64,000 bases of DNA, taken from Adiantum capillus-veneris (Eukaryota > Streptophyta > Polypodiopsida > Polypodiales > Pteridaceae). A model generated the notes under the pieces. It did not search any database, was not told the origin of the DNA, and saw nothing but the letters and a program-made list of their open reading frames with translations. The stretch covers positions 23,612,491 to 23,676,490 of the forward strand of contig CM043942.1 in NCBI GenBank assembly GCA_014529385.2, in the 5' to 3' direction. The translations under genes were made by a program, and so were the position numbers. This document shows positions 29,333 through 40,370 of this stretch, piece by piece; the stretch's first letter is position 1, and every line of letters begins with the position of its first letter.

Positions 29333-30653
29333 TTGATGCCTACGCGCCTGCTATGTAGTCCCCAAATCTCAGCTCCATAGAGCAATGCAGAAGCCACCAG
29401 GGTGTCAGAGAGCCAGAGCTTCGTCTGAGGCTACTGAAACTGAACATGTGAACACATCCTTTCCAATCTACCCAATGCTGCGTGGGCTCTGGTCAATCTA
29501 GTCTCTGCTGCTCTTCTCAATGAAAATGCTGGTCCACTAAAAACCACTCCAAGGTAGGTGTAAGCATCTGTATACTCCACTGTCTCCTGGTCGTATGTGA
29601 ATGCGGGCGCTGACCTCCTGATCCACTGTGGGGTCGTATTAAATACCATGACCTTGGTTTTACCAAGGTTGATAGACAAGCCACTTTCATGGGCAAAGCT
29701 ATCCAAAGCATCCAAGTGACGTTGCATCCCCTCTGGAGAGTCGGAGATCAACACAATATCATCAGCATATAACAAAAGTGGGATCCATGTTCCTGCCAGT
29801 TGTGCACCTCTATCGCCATCTCTCTCAATGTAGTCAGAAACCTCATCCACATACATACCAAACAGAGTAGGAGAGAGCGGGCAACCTTGCTTCATCCCAA
29901 TAGTGGAATGAACCGTTGTAGATAGGCCCTCTGAGGTGCGTACATGCCCCACTACTGACCTGTACAGTGCCATGACCCCCCAAATGAGCTCCGTGGGTAC
30001 TCCCATCTCCTGTAATCTGCGCATCAATCTAGCTCTGGGTACGGTGTCAAACGCTTTGCGGAAGTCCCCAAAGCTGCACTAGATCCGTCTCCCATGTGAT
30101 CTGCCCTCCTCAATGATGGCTCTGAGTGTCAAGATATGGTCAAGAGTAGAAAAACCTCTCCTGAATCCTGCCTGCCCGGCTGCAAGTATCCCTTCTCCGC
30201 CCTTCTACTCAGCTGCTGCTCAAGAATGGATGCGTACAACCGTGCCAATGTGTGTTCGATCATGATAGTGGAATAATTCTCAGGCTCCATAGGGTCTCCT
30301 GACTTGAAGATAGGTACAATAGTAGATAGGCTCCAAGTATCAGGCAAGCCCTCACACATGGCACGTTTAAACATAACTGCTAGGAGCTCTGCTAGTAGAT
30401 CTCTCGCATGCATGAAGTGCTCAGCCACTAAGCCATCATAATCATATGCTCTCCCAGTCCTCATCCTGTCAATGGCCTTCCTCACCATCTCATCCGGTGA
30501 AAAAAGCACATGTATGGGGGCATGGATCAAGGGGGTCGGGAAGGGGCGGCTGTCCAGGAACTGTGTATAGAGATGTCGCGTACTAGCCCCAAGCCTCTGT
30601 GGAGGTAATGGCAGGGGGAGGGGAGTGTTGATGAAAGAGCCGCTATGCCTCAC
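29333..30653 (-). pseudogene. LINE-CT reverse transcriptase
   Basis: Frames 30653-30129 and 30027-29431. N-part: FSPDEMVRKAIDRMRTGRAY (fingers), WSLSTIVPIFKSGDP, and a decayed PENYSTIMIEHTLARLYASI. After a frameshift and stop (about 30080): FGDFRKAFDTVPR (palm motif A), MKQGCPLSPTLFGMYVDEVS (motif B region), LLLYADDIVLISD (catalytic YADD), INLGKTKVMVFN (motif D/E). Domain order and motifs are those of LINE RTs. The motif-rich second half is intact in one frame. Confidence 0.88.
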
Positions 30654-30989
30654 GTGAGTCCTGACTCAAGAATAGCTGGTATAGATCCTGCTCTAGGCGA
30701 GCCAAAAATGCCCTCTTCTTCCGCCGCACTAGGCGTCGGAAGTCAATCTGTGACTGTCTGTGAGTGATGTCCCCCAAAAGCACCTCTCTCTGAAGTCTAG
30801 CTCTGGTCTCTTGGCATTCCTCGTCATACCAGCTATTCTAGGGCATACTCCCAGAACGACGTCTCTGCTCAGGCTGTGTGTGTGGGTATGCCTCTGTTGC
30901 TGCATCATGTAACGTTTCCGTCAGTGTAGTAGTAAGCTCCTCCAAAGGTCGCCCTGGCTCTTCTGTACACAAGCGTCTATAGATCCGAT

Positions 30990-31854
30990 CTATGTATACA
31001 GAGTCCGTCTCCCGCGTGAAGGTGTAGCGAGTAGGACTGCTGCCTGTGGCCTGTGTGCTACACGAAACTCGAAAGAGACGGTCATCGACACAAGAGCATG
31101 GTCCACTGCCACACCAATAGGTCTGTGTCCAACTGTGAGGTCCTGGATACTAGAGATGAGACTCGGCCATACCATGACATAATCCACTCTGCTAGCTCCA
31201 TGTCTGTGTGGAAAGCATGTAAAACCTTCCGCAGCAGGAAATCTCTGTAGGCCATTCAAGATGACCAATCCATGTGCAGTCCCCATGTTTATCAAGTGTC
31301 GTCCATACTCAGTATGCTCTCCATCGTGTGATGGTCTGGATAGGCCTGTCTCTGCAACATCCAGCTCTCTTAGCATCTCTTCTAAAGTATCATAAAAAAC
31401 TGTCTGATGATGAGCAGTCCTAGCATTGAAATCCCCTAGAATGATGATGTCACCATCTCTAGAGAACTCCGAGATGTCATCATCCAAAATAGAAAAGGGG
31501 GACTGTCCTCTGGGTGGTGCATACACTGACGTACTCGGGGGAAAGTAGCAAATAGCAATTTAAAGATATCTGCTTGTTTTTGCTCTCAATCTCACCCACA
31601 TGTACCTAGTACCTAGCTTGCTCATCCCTGCGAGCTATGTGTATCAATGGCTGCAACTCCTCCTTGAATAACACTGCCACTCCACCTGAGCCCCACCCTC
31701 TGTGCTCTGATCGTGTCTCCTGTCTACATGCGGTCTCCCATCTGTATCCACTAATGTGAGGCATAGACTGCCCAGGGGCTTGATGTGTCTCAAAGTAGAG
31801 GATGATATCTCTCCCACTAAAACTTTCCTCAAAAGCACCCACAACTAAACGCAT
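30990..31854 (-). pseudogene. LINE-CT AP-type endonuclease
   Basis: Frames 31854-31606 and 31526-30990. RPHVDRRHDQSTEG-type and GGVAVLFKEELQPLI (GV..LF box) precede DIIILGDFNARTAHH (GDFNA catalytic box), SRVDYVMVWPSLIS and VAVDHALVSM (terminal D-H). All key boxes are present; one frameshift near 31560 divides them. The enzyme cuts target DNA, so its specificity would set the microsatellite preference suggested for this family. Confidence 0.85.
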
Positions 31855-31911
31855 AGATCCATTACAATTCCAGGTAGGAACTTTGAGTGTGGTCCCATAG
31901 GTCTAACACGG

Positions 31912-32868
31912 TCATGTGGAGCATGGCTCCAATATCACCACTCTTCCATCTCGGTAAAAAGCAATCTTACCTTTTTCCCTTGCCGCTCTAATCTCTGGCA
32001 TTACCTCCTGCATATGAGCTATCTGTGATAGGGTAAGGTCATCCCCGAGGAAGATGCGTGTTTTCTTAAGAGTTGGTCTCTTCTTCAAAAAGTCCTTCGT
32101 TTCCATAGAGGGAAAACGAAGGATGAGTGCTCTTTCTTTCGAGGTTTCCCCGTTGCTCCCATTTTTCTTGTTGCCCACTCTCCAAGCTCTTGAGTGCATC
32201 GGCTCATGAATCCCCATCAAAGCTATGAGTTCTTTTACCTCTTCGTCCACATTATCTTTGTCTCTGAGACCGCAAATCCTCACATGTAGAGAGCGCACAC
32301 GCCTTCTTTGCTCCTCTTCAAGTATCATGTTAATGATGGTGGGTGTGGACGAAGTTGTTTCCTTGCTTTTCCCTTTCTTGGCAACCTCAATCCACTTCTC
32401 TGCCTCATCTGCCTTCTGCTGAGTCTTTGTAATAACGTCCACCCAAGAGGTCGTCATTTCTTTGTGTTGTTCTTCCCCCTCTTTGATGGCTCGCACTTGC
32501 TCTTTGATCGTGTTTAGCTCTTCTATTATTGAAGGTTGCAATTCTCCCTCTTCCAGTGTATCTCGTGATCGTGCCTCTGCAAGCTCCCTTTTGAGTGACG
32601 CAATCTCTTCGTCTTGGGCCATCACCCGATCTCTCAGTGTGGCTATCTTGCTTTCTTGGGCCAACACGCGTTAGAGCATTTTTATTGTGCCCAATAAGTT
32701 GCGGTCGATCTTGTTAATTGTTTCTGTCATTTCATCTTTGCATTTTTGAACTGCATCCTCTAAAGGGTCAAGCTTGTCATTTTGTTTCTGCATACTTGGT
32801 CGTCGCAAAAAACGAGAGGGCAGTTTGCGATGAGAGAGAGAGAGAGAGAAAAGGATAGAGAAGACCAC
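31912..32868 (-). pseudogene. LINE-CT ORF1, coiled coil plus RRM-like
   Basis: 32868-32671 and 32667-31912 are in one frame apart from a single TAG at 32668-32670. N-part: KLDPLEDAVQKCKDEMTETI then coiled coil (RVMAQDEEIASLKRELAEAR, TIKEQVRAIKEGEEQHKEM). C-part: RRVRSLHVRICGLRDKDNVD, RAWRVGNKKNG, RALILRFPSMETKDFLKKRP, TRIFLGDDLTLSQIAHMQEV, ending GKIAFYRDGRVVILE. This is the layout of the L1 ORF1p (Transposase_22-like) family: coiled coil, RRM-like domain, C-terminal domain. It differs from the DUF4283/CCHC ORF1 of LINE-AC. Confidence 0.72.
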
Positions 32869-32880
32869 ACTATGTAGACA

Positions 32881-33222
32881 CTTGTTTCCACATTATGTAT
32901 ACGTGTGTATTGCGCTCCCACATCACGCATACATGCTTATGCTTATGCCATCTACATTTTCTGAAAATTTCTGCACTTCTGAAATTACTGGAAGTACTAA
33001 AAATCTTGAAATTTCTGCACTTCTGAATTTCTGAAAATCTGAAAACCTGGAAATCTCCTGCCCCTCTAAGATTACTCAAGCTCTGAAAAATTTTCTGGCT
33101 AAATTCTTGAATTTCTGCAGGTTCTGCCCACCTGAAAGCTGCACTGGCAAGGTGGGATGAGGGAGCACGTGGGTGGGCAGCAGGGCTGAGGGAGGCGCGA
33201 GGGGCAGGGGGACAGGGCTGAG

Positions 33223-33223
<1 letters not shown>
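32881..33223. other. AT-rich leader with short TTTCTGCACTTCTGAA repeats
   Basis: No ORF of note. Words like AATTTCTGCACTTCTGAA recur at 32950-33110. Probably LINE-CT 5' UTR or flank. Right part (33150-33223) is G-rich, ending GGGCTGAGGGGA before the GA tract. Confidence 0.4.
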
Positions 33224-33285
<62 letters not shown>

Positions 33286-33542
33286 GAAATGAAATGTTAT
33301 ATTAACGTCTTCAAAAGGCCAAAGTGACCGATGAGACCAGAAAGTTACAATGTGGTGGATATGATACAAAGTGAGAGTCATAGTAACAAGATGACAACAA
33401 TGACAAAAATGAAATGACAAATGTCACAATAAAATACTACGGAATCCTAAACTACTAGGTGAGAGGGAGAGAGATGAAATGAAATGAAATGTTATATTAA
33501 CATCTTCAGAAGGCCAAAATGACCGGTGGCGCGAGGGGCAGG

Positions 33543-33604
<62 letters not shown>

Positions 33605-33610
33605 AATGAA
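33224..33610 (-). repeat. Array of LINE-CT 3' ends separated by GA tracts
   Basis: GA tract 33224-33282, LINE 3' end 33283-33455 (minus), short GA, LINE 3' end 33475-33526, flank GGCGCGAGGGGCAGG, GA tract 33546-33600, then the next LINE copy. The word GCGCGAGGGGCAGGG occurs before both long GA tracts (33196 and 33529), as expected for a target duplication spanning the GA tract. Confidence 0.8.
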
Positions 33611-35508
33611 ATGAAATGTTATATTAACATCTTTAGAAGGCCAAAATGACCTATGAGACCAAAAAGTTACGATGCGGTGAATCTGATACAATGTCTGAGT
33701 ACCGAAAATAAAAAGAAAAGGTACTCAAAAGAGAAGTACATATGATACAAGCAGGGGAGGGGTGAGAGTAGTGAATGTGGGCTAATATGACACAATGTGG
33801 GTATGTGTGTGGTACAAGATGGGTAGGGTGAACAATCCTCAAAAGAGCTCAATCACAGTAGATCCATCATCGGTCGTTGGCGGAACTCATCAATCTCCTC
33901 CATGGTCAGTAGTCTGATCGGGCGGTGTGCATGTCAGGCCATAGTGACTCGGATCCTTTGCTGTAGTCTTTGACGGTATTGTGTAGTCCTCCATCGTGGG
34001 CGTATGGATCTCCCAAGCTCGGTCACTCGATCGATCAGCGTGCCTCTGGTACAAGGAGAATGTGAGTTCTTCTGTGGTAGCTGCTCCTCTTGCCGCCCAA
34101 TGTCCGCTCCAAAGAAGTCCATGATCCGTCTTTGAGAGTGGCTAGCCTCTCCTCTCAGGTTGTTTCTGTGTTTGCACAGCTCGAGCAAAAACAGTCCTAG
34201 ACATCTCTGATCCCCATATCCCATGGCTCTAGAAAGTGGTCCATAGCCCTCCCTGATTAGGCAGTGAAAGCGGCCTCGTATCTCATAATAAACTGGGCAG
34301 TGGCATGTGTAGTGTAACTCTGTCTCCAGCTCTATGTGACATTGGGGACAAGTCTTGGCCTCTGCTGGTACTCCGCTATATCTACTAGTCTCAACCCGAA
34401 GTTGGTGTGAAGATGTGCGTACCTGGCTGATAGCGCATCGTATCCCATGAGATAAGTGGATGTCCATGTATCTGGGCCTCATCACAAAACCATCCTCAGT
34501 GAGCTAGAGGAGATGCTCTCTATAGAAAGCCATCTTCGTGCCGAGTTCTTGTGCCGGCTGTATCCAAGTCCTCCTGGTATCAAGCTGAGCTAGGTCCTGG
34601 TGGATGAGCCTGGTGATCTCGGATTGTGTAAGAGTCAGAGAGGGTGCATCCAATGAGTACTAAAAAGGGGGCAATCTGTCCATGCTGAACCCATGTCCTT
34701 GAAACCATGATGTCATCTCCCTATACCAGCATGTTGTATCTCCTTGCATAGCTAACTTTCGAGAGGACTCAAGTGCTAGGTGGGCATATCTATCTCTGGG
34801 GAGGTCCCATAGGCGGTTTTAAAAGGAGATTGATCTGGTGAGCGCCTCAACCACTAGTGGGGGGGCAGCTAGCTTTGCTCGAATAATGTCATGTGGTATT
34901 GAAGCCTTGGCTCTAATGAGCCGCGAGATCATAGAGATCAGGGACTCTCCATATCTCTCAATCCATCAGTGCGACCTGACCTCCCATGATGGTCCAAAGA
35001 GCTCCCCCATATCTGAGCTCCATAGAGCAATGCGGAAGCCACCAGGGTGTCAAAAAGCCAAAGCTTCGTCCGAGGCCCTTGAAACTGGATCTGTGAACAC
35101 ATCCTCTTTAACCCCCCCGATGCTGCATAGGCTCTGGTCAGTCTTGTCTTTGTTGCTCTCCTCAATGAGAGTGCTGGTCCACTAAAGACCACCCCAAGGT
35201 AGGTGTAAGCATGTGTGTACTCCACTGTCTCATGGCCATAGGTGAATGTGGGTGTTGCTTTCCTGATCCACTGTGGGGTGGTGTTAAACACCATTACCTT
35301 GGTTTTATTAAGGTTAACAGACAAACCACTGTCGTGGGCAAACCTATGCAATGCGTCCAAGTGACGCTGCATCCCCTTTGGAGAGTCAGAGATCAACACA
35401 ATATCATCAGCGTATAACAATGGTGGAATAGATGTCCCTACCAGCTGTGCCCCTCTATCACCATCTCTCTCATTATAGTTAGAAACCCCATCCACATACA
35501 TATCAAAT
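33601..35508 (-). mobile_element. LINE-CT, 5'-truncated copy
   Basis: Minus strand, from mid-RT (35501, MYVDGVSNYNERDGDRGAQL) through YADD (LLYADDIVLISDSP) to the tail and 3' UTR, ending ...TTAATATAACATTTCATTTC then CT. The C-terminal tail (34485-33934) has CPQCHIELETELHYTCHC, a Cys/His zinc-binding box, then GTLIDRVTELGRSIRPRW. A damaged stretch lies between 34938 and 34490. Together with 29333-32880 it covers the whole family. Confidence 0.85.
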
Positions 35509-35546
35509 AGAGGGGTGGGGGGTTTTGGGGGGGGTGGAGAGAGAGA

Positions 35547-36325
35547 TATGAAATGAAATGAAATGCTACATTAAACGTCTTCAAAAGGCCAAAATGACCT
35601 TATGAGACCAAACTGATACAATCTTGGTGGATCTAATACAATGTCTGGGTACAAAAATAAGATGAAGTAAAGTGAAAAACTAAATTCTTAACTGCTAGAT
35701 GTGAACGAAGTAGCTAGCTGGAATTGTCTAGGATATGAGTAGGGGGGTGAAAGTAGTGACTAGGGGCTATTACAACACAATGTGGTTGGGGTGTGCGTGT
35801 GGGAATATAATGGGTGAGATACAAGATGAGAAGAGTGCAATCCTCAAAAGAGCTAAATCACGGAAGACCCATCATCGGATGTTGGTAGATCTTATCCATC
35901 TCCTCCACGGTCAGTGGTTTGACCGGGCGTCGTGTATGCTGAGCCAAAGTGATCCGAATCCTCTGATGCATCCTCCATCGATGCTTTGTAGTCCTCTGCA
36001 TCCGTGGGCATTTGGATCTCCCTAGCTCGGTCGCTCGATCGATCAACGTGCCTCTGTGAGGAGAATGTGAGCTTTGCTGTGGTAGTTGCTCCTCCGGCTA
36101 CGAGTGGCCGCTCTAAAGAAGTCTGTGATCCGTCTCAGAGACTGGCTAGCCTCTCCTCTCATCAGGTTCTCTCTGTGTCTACGCAACTCGAGCAAATTAG
36201 ACCCAAACATCTCTGGTCCTCATACCCCATGACTCTAGAGAGTGGTCCAAAGCCCTCTCTGAACAGGCAGTGATAGCGGCCTCGTATCTCATTGTAAACT
36301 GGGCAGTGGCATGTGTAGTACTTCC
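35547..36325 (-). mobile_element. LINE-CT 3'-end fragment
   Basis: Minus strand. A short GA tract (35537-35546) adjoins its tail, a 3' UTR as in the other copies, and the ATELGRSKCPRMQRTTKHRW tail (36046-35858), with homology to about 36325 (GGGCAGTGGCATGTGTAGT also at 34296). It abuts element D. Confidence 0.8.
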
Positions 36326-36387
36326 TCTGTCTGAGGGTCCATGTGTACTTCCTATGGGTGATAGGCCATTGTGCATCTCCAAAGGTC

Positions 36388-37112
36388 TCAAGAGCAACCT
36401 TTATCTTTCTGTATGTTCATCCATGTCTTGCACATACTTGTCTGCCTGAAATATCTTGTCCTGAGTTTGCAAAATGGGTGGGACTTTCCTCCTCCTTCCA
36501 CTATCTTCAATGGTGCCTTGCCTGTTGACGTATGCACAATATTATTGTAAGCATATTCAACCAATGGGAGATGGTGTTCCCAAGTTGCCTTGTTCTCTAA
36601 CACAAAACAATGACCAGATCTAGGACAAAAGAATTTGCCTCTTCTGATTGCATCAATTTGTGGATGAAACGAAGATGAGAACTTGAGCGTAGTGCCCCTG
36701 TTCTCAAACAATGCCTTCCAGAAAAGACTCGTCATACGTGGATCTCTGTTACTGACAATGACTGAGACATCCCGTAATATTTAAAAGATATTGCTCATGA
36801 ATAACTTGTTCTGGCTTTATCTTCTTCCTAACACGAATGAAATGGGCCTGCTTACTGAACCTAAAAACAAATTCCATCATTTCCAGTTTGCGTTCTTGGA
36901 AGATCAAATATAAAGTACAACGCTATGCTTTCCCATGGCCTATCAGGGATCGGCCATGGCTGCAACAATCCCGGTTTCTTTTGCTTGTCAAAATTGACTT
37001 TTTGGCATACTAAGCATGATTTTTCAAATGCCCAATAGAAGAATTCCTCAACCCCTTTTACTGTCGCATCAATTCCACAATGCCCAAGGATAGAATTTCC
37101 TTGGCTGTCCAC
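36388..37112 (-). pseudogene. Element D integrase pieces
   Basis: 37112-36861 has LGHCGIDATVKGVEEFFYWA, SCLVCQKVNFDKQKKPGLLQ (zinc-binding CxxC) and WESIALYFIFDLPRTQTGND, where the first catalytic Asp of MDF is changed to Tyr. 36735-36388 has DPRMTSLFWKALFENRGTTL (second Asp region), FSSSFHPQIDA, then HHLPLVEYAYNNIVHTSTGK. The region around the catalytic Glu is altered (QIDAIRRG), and sequence between the pieces is missing or shifted. Confidence 0.8.
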
Positions 37113-37570
37113 TTGACAATAACTCCTTTCCCTTGTAGTGCATGGAGTGGAGAAGCAATCTCGGCAAAATTTCGGATGAACCTCTGTAGGAGGAACATAA
37201 GCCTAGAAAGCTTGGAATGTCATGTGCTGCATTCAAGTCAGGCCATGACCTAATTGCTTCCACTTTGGCGGGATCCATACGTACCCCATCCTTTAAAACA
37301 ATGTGCTCAAGGAAGCAACTTTTCCGAAAAGAATTCACTCTTCTTCGCATTAATGAGTAGCTTGTTCGTGCATAGCTCATTGATAGCTGCGGTCAAGTGA
37401 TCCCTATGCTCCGCTTCAGACTTTGAGTACACAATCATGTCATCAAAGAAGGTACCCACGAAGTTTCTATGTGGTCTAAATATTCTGTCCGTCATTCTAT
37501 TGAACATGGCAGGAGCATTTGTGAGACCAAATGGCATGACAAGAAACTCATAGAGACCAAATGTTGTCAT
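37113..37570 (-). pseudogene. Element D reverse transcriptase, palm to connection
   Basis: FGLYEFLVMPFGLTNAPAMF (motif B), FVGTFFDDMIVYSKSEAEHR (motif C, DD intact), KLLINAKKSEFF, then after a frameshift VLKDGVRMDPAKVEAIRSWP and FLGLCSSYR. RNase H is cut after about ten residues of the connection. Confidence 0.85.
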
Positions 37571-38427
37571 GAACGCAGTCTTGTGGACATCTTCCCGTCT
37601 AATATGGGGAACGTCTTCTTGATGGTATTCTTATTCAACACGCTGTAGTCAATGCACATGCGCCATGAACCCTCCTCCTTCTGCTCTAGGAGTACATGCG
37701 AACAAAAAGGGGATGAATTGGGCTGATTCAGCCCCTTATCTAAATGCTCGTTGACTTGACTCATAATCTCTTTCTGCTGGGCTGCACTAACCTCGTACGG
37801 TGGTCTATTGGGTGGACTAGAACTTGGCACAAGATCTATGGTATGATCCTCAGGTCTCTCAAGAGGTAACTCCCTTGGCAAAGAGTCTGAAAAACAATCA
37901 CTGAAACCACTTAGAAAAGTTGATCCATCTTTATTTAAGGTAGACAAATTAGATAGAACTTTAGGTACTTCTTTTGCAAAGATTAAGTACGCAGAAAGAT
38001 GATTCCTTATTATATATGAAATAGCAGAAGCAGAAAAAACTCGAACAGACTCGCCTTTAAGCTTTACATCAAGGACATGAGTCTTTCCTATATGTACAAG
38101 GGTAATCTTTTTGTTGTAAGTATCCACCATAGCATGCAACCTGTAACACCATGGGATACCCAATAACACATCACATCCCTCAAGTGGCATGATATGCAAT
38201 TCTTCCGCATCCTCGTAACTCTGAATGTGCAAAGGAAGCTTCCTCAAAATGAGAGTAACAGGCTGTGAATGACGTGGGCATGCCAAACCTGCTTCACCTG
38301 TCATACCCATCTTCTCTGCACGAATGTCCAACTTTGATGCCAATTCTTGTGATATGAAATTTTCACGGGCTTCTGGATCAAAGAAAACCATTACTGTGGT
38401 CTCTAACTTTGCCCCAAGCTTTTGCAC
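37567..38427 (-). pseudogene. Element D protease and RT N-terminus
   Basis: 286-codon frame. The protease region begins VMVFFDPEARENFISQELAS; the D-S/T-G triad reads D-P-E. IMPLEGCDVLLGIPWCY closes it. Linker, then the RT entry ERPEDHTIDLVPSSSPPNRP, EIMSQVNEHLDKGLNQPNSS, WRMCIDYSVLNKNTIKKTFP. The frame then jumps to a point after motif A (EDVHKTAF), a deletion of roughly 75 bp that removes the first catalytic Asp. Confidence 0.85.
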
Positions 38428-38642
38428 AATTCGGTGGCATCTATGTTTGGCTGGCCTTCAACCAAACCAGGAACAAGTCTTGCATTGGGCTTTGGCTTCT
38501 TTCCTTTATGCTGTGACTTGTTATCCTTATCCTTTGACTTCTTTTGCGGGCATTCATTCGTATAATGTCCCTCCTCTTCACAAATGTAGCATTCCTTGGC
38601 CTCTCTTAGAGCTTTCCTTTCTTCAAAAGATTTGCCAAACAA
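38403..38642 (-). pseudogene. Element D nucleocapsid
   Basis: FEERKALREAKECYICEEEG and HYTNECPQKK form a CCHC knuckle (C-x2-C-x4-H-x4-C), then a Lys-rich stretch and NIDATELCKSLGQS, matching TMDESTKLCRAWGK in element B. 38643-38820 reads as degraded gag upstream of it. Confidence 0.82.
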
Positions 38643-38828
38643 AACAAAATGCCTTTTTTGTCCTCGTCATCGCTTAGAAGAAGATTTAGACTGCTGCTTT
38701 GACGTGCCAGTTTCATCAGTGGAGGGTTTCTTTGTGGGAGGCACAGAAGGCTTTGTTGTAGCATTGCCCTTGGCTGAAAACTGTTTGCCCTGGGACCCTC
38801 TCTTGTTTCTATTAAATCCGTCGGAATC

Positions 38829-38995
38829 TCCTAACCCTAACCCTAAAAACTGTCATAAACGCTAGCCCTAACCCTAGTAGCAGGCTGAAAACCCGTGAAA
38901 AGCGCTGGCATGCTGACGTGGCACCGTACGACTGCTTTTGCGACAGATTTGCCAAGCTTTTGAGCGACGTTAGTTTTCCTGCTTTTCTCTACGCA
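38829..38995 (+). repeat. Element B 5' LTR remnant with telomere-like repeats
   Basis: Matches 44594-44766: CCTAACCCTAACCCTAAA, AACTGTCATAAA, CAGGCTGAAAACC, GACGTGGCACC, TTTCTCTACGCAATTTGTGT. It then jumps into the gag leader. Confidence 0.8.
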
Positions 38996-39045
38996 ATTTG
39001 TGTCTACGGGAAATCTAATCCCCAATTTCTTTTCCGCGGCACCTA

Positions 39046-40370
39046 TGGCTTCACGCAAGGATTAGTCGACTCCCTCTGCATCCGGAGATGCGGGCAGGGT
39101 TCACAACGAAGATTCCGGCAGAGAGTATGGCCCGCCTCGGCCTACTCAGGCGCAGCAACGAGAGATGAAGCGTCGTCAACCGATCAGCGATGCAACAAAG
39201 ATGATGCTCAGTTTTGCGAAGGATCCGAAATTGGCAAAATATATGAGCGAGACTTCTTTTTAGGAAGTGCATGCGCAGTGGCCGAAAATCCCCCCCCGAA
39301 ACCCGCTCTCAAGAAACCTTCTGATCACAAGCAATATTCAAAGAAGGAATTAGAACAGGTGGTTGATGCACGGATTGCTCAGCTTTTTGACGCGCAGAAG
39401 AAAGCTAAAAAGCACGGCAAAAAGCAGAAGAAAGGCACTGACTTCCCGGGATATTTGGGTTGTTAGTTGACATTTGACAAAGCAAAGAAACGTGTTCGAT
39501 TTTAAGAAGTACCCAGCTCTTCTTCTTCTTCTTCTTCTTCCGACAGTTCTTCTAGCTCTTCAGATTTGAGCAAAGAAGACAGAAAAGGCAAAAAGCGAAG
39601 CAAGAAACAACGCTTCGGAAAGGGCAAGAAAAAGGCAAAGAAGTCTAAATCTTCCCCAGTGAGTGACAGTTCTACAGAGGACTCGTCTACAGACAATTCA
39701 GACTACGATGACGGAAAATTTTATGCGAACAAGAAGAATTTTTATAAAGCCAACTAGTATGACTTTCTAGAAGATAAAAGCAAGAAAGTCCGAGAGTTTA
39801 AGGAAGGTGGACAATTGATCAAATTTGACACTTTTTCAGGATACAAAGATGCTTCAAAGGCTTTGTCTTTTATACAGCAGTTTGACATCGCTTTCGCGGA
39901 AGGACGCTACTCAGAGCACTCCAAGATTCGGAGAGCTGCCTCTTATTTTAAGGGGAATGCTCGAACTTGGTGGTCCAAGTTTTTTTTAAACAAGACTGTG
40001 CCAGTTAAATGGGTGAAATTTAAGAAGCTTTTTATTTCTTCTTGGCTGACGCAAGAGTATGAACGCATTATACGAGCTGCTTAGAACCATCTTCGGATGA
40101 CCAAGAGAGATACAGTGTATGCTTACTGTGAGAGATTTTGGAGCTCTTTTCTACCCGCCTCTTCATTCAAGAAGATCTCGTTTAGAGAACAGATTGAGCG
40201 GTTCACCTTGGGTCTACCTACAGAGATCCGAGATCACTGATTGGAACAGAAGTCAGCTTCTATTCAAGAGTTGATGAGTCATGCAAAGCGGGGCTTTGCC
40301 ATTCACTCTGGCAATCTGACCTACCCCACCGATGAGGTCATGACACAACGAGCCGAACTGACTTCAGGGA
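39046..40370 (+). pseudogene. Element B gag
   Basis: ATG at 39046 (MASRKD, then a stop), downstream frame to 39466 with Lys-rich QKKAKKHGKKQKKG, a Ser/Lys-rich linker (39566-39757), and the capsid core 39815-40084: LIKFDTFSGYKDASKALSFI-like start, SYFKGNARTWWSKFFLNKTV (WW motif), FISSWLTQEYERIIRAA. After a stop at 40082 the same frame goes on (VYAYCERFWSSFLPASSF, IERFTLGLPTEIRDH) to another stop and to 40370, where gag passes into the next frame. Comparable to 6629-7099. Confidence 0.82.

Larger units (their letters stand above)
29333..32880 (-). mobile_element. LINE-CT, longest copy (3'-truncated)
   Basis: Minus-strand LINE with ORF1 (32868-31912), endonuclease (31854-30990) and RT (30653-29333). 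It lacks the Cys/His tail and the 3' UTR that the copies at 33601-35508 and 46340-46979 keep. Loss of the 3' end is unusual for LINEs, which are normally truncated at the 5' end, so a later deletion or recombination at about 29330 is likely. A short GA tract (about 32828-32849) lies in the leader. Confidence 0.85.
36345..38820 (-). mobile_element. Ty3 element D, deleted copy
   Basis: Minus-strand Ty3 remnant related to element B and head to head with it. Order: nucleocapsid (38642), protease and RT start (38427-37567), RT (37570-37307), connection, integrase pieces (37112-36861 and 36735-36388). No LTRs are seen. The RT motif A segment and almost all of RNase H are deleted. Confidence 0.85.

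Noticed and set aside
38829-38847. Chromosome end or true telomere
   Set aside because: Only three short units, found again inside the LTR at 44594, so they are part of the LTR.
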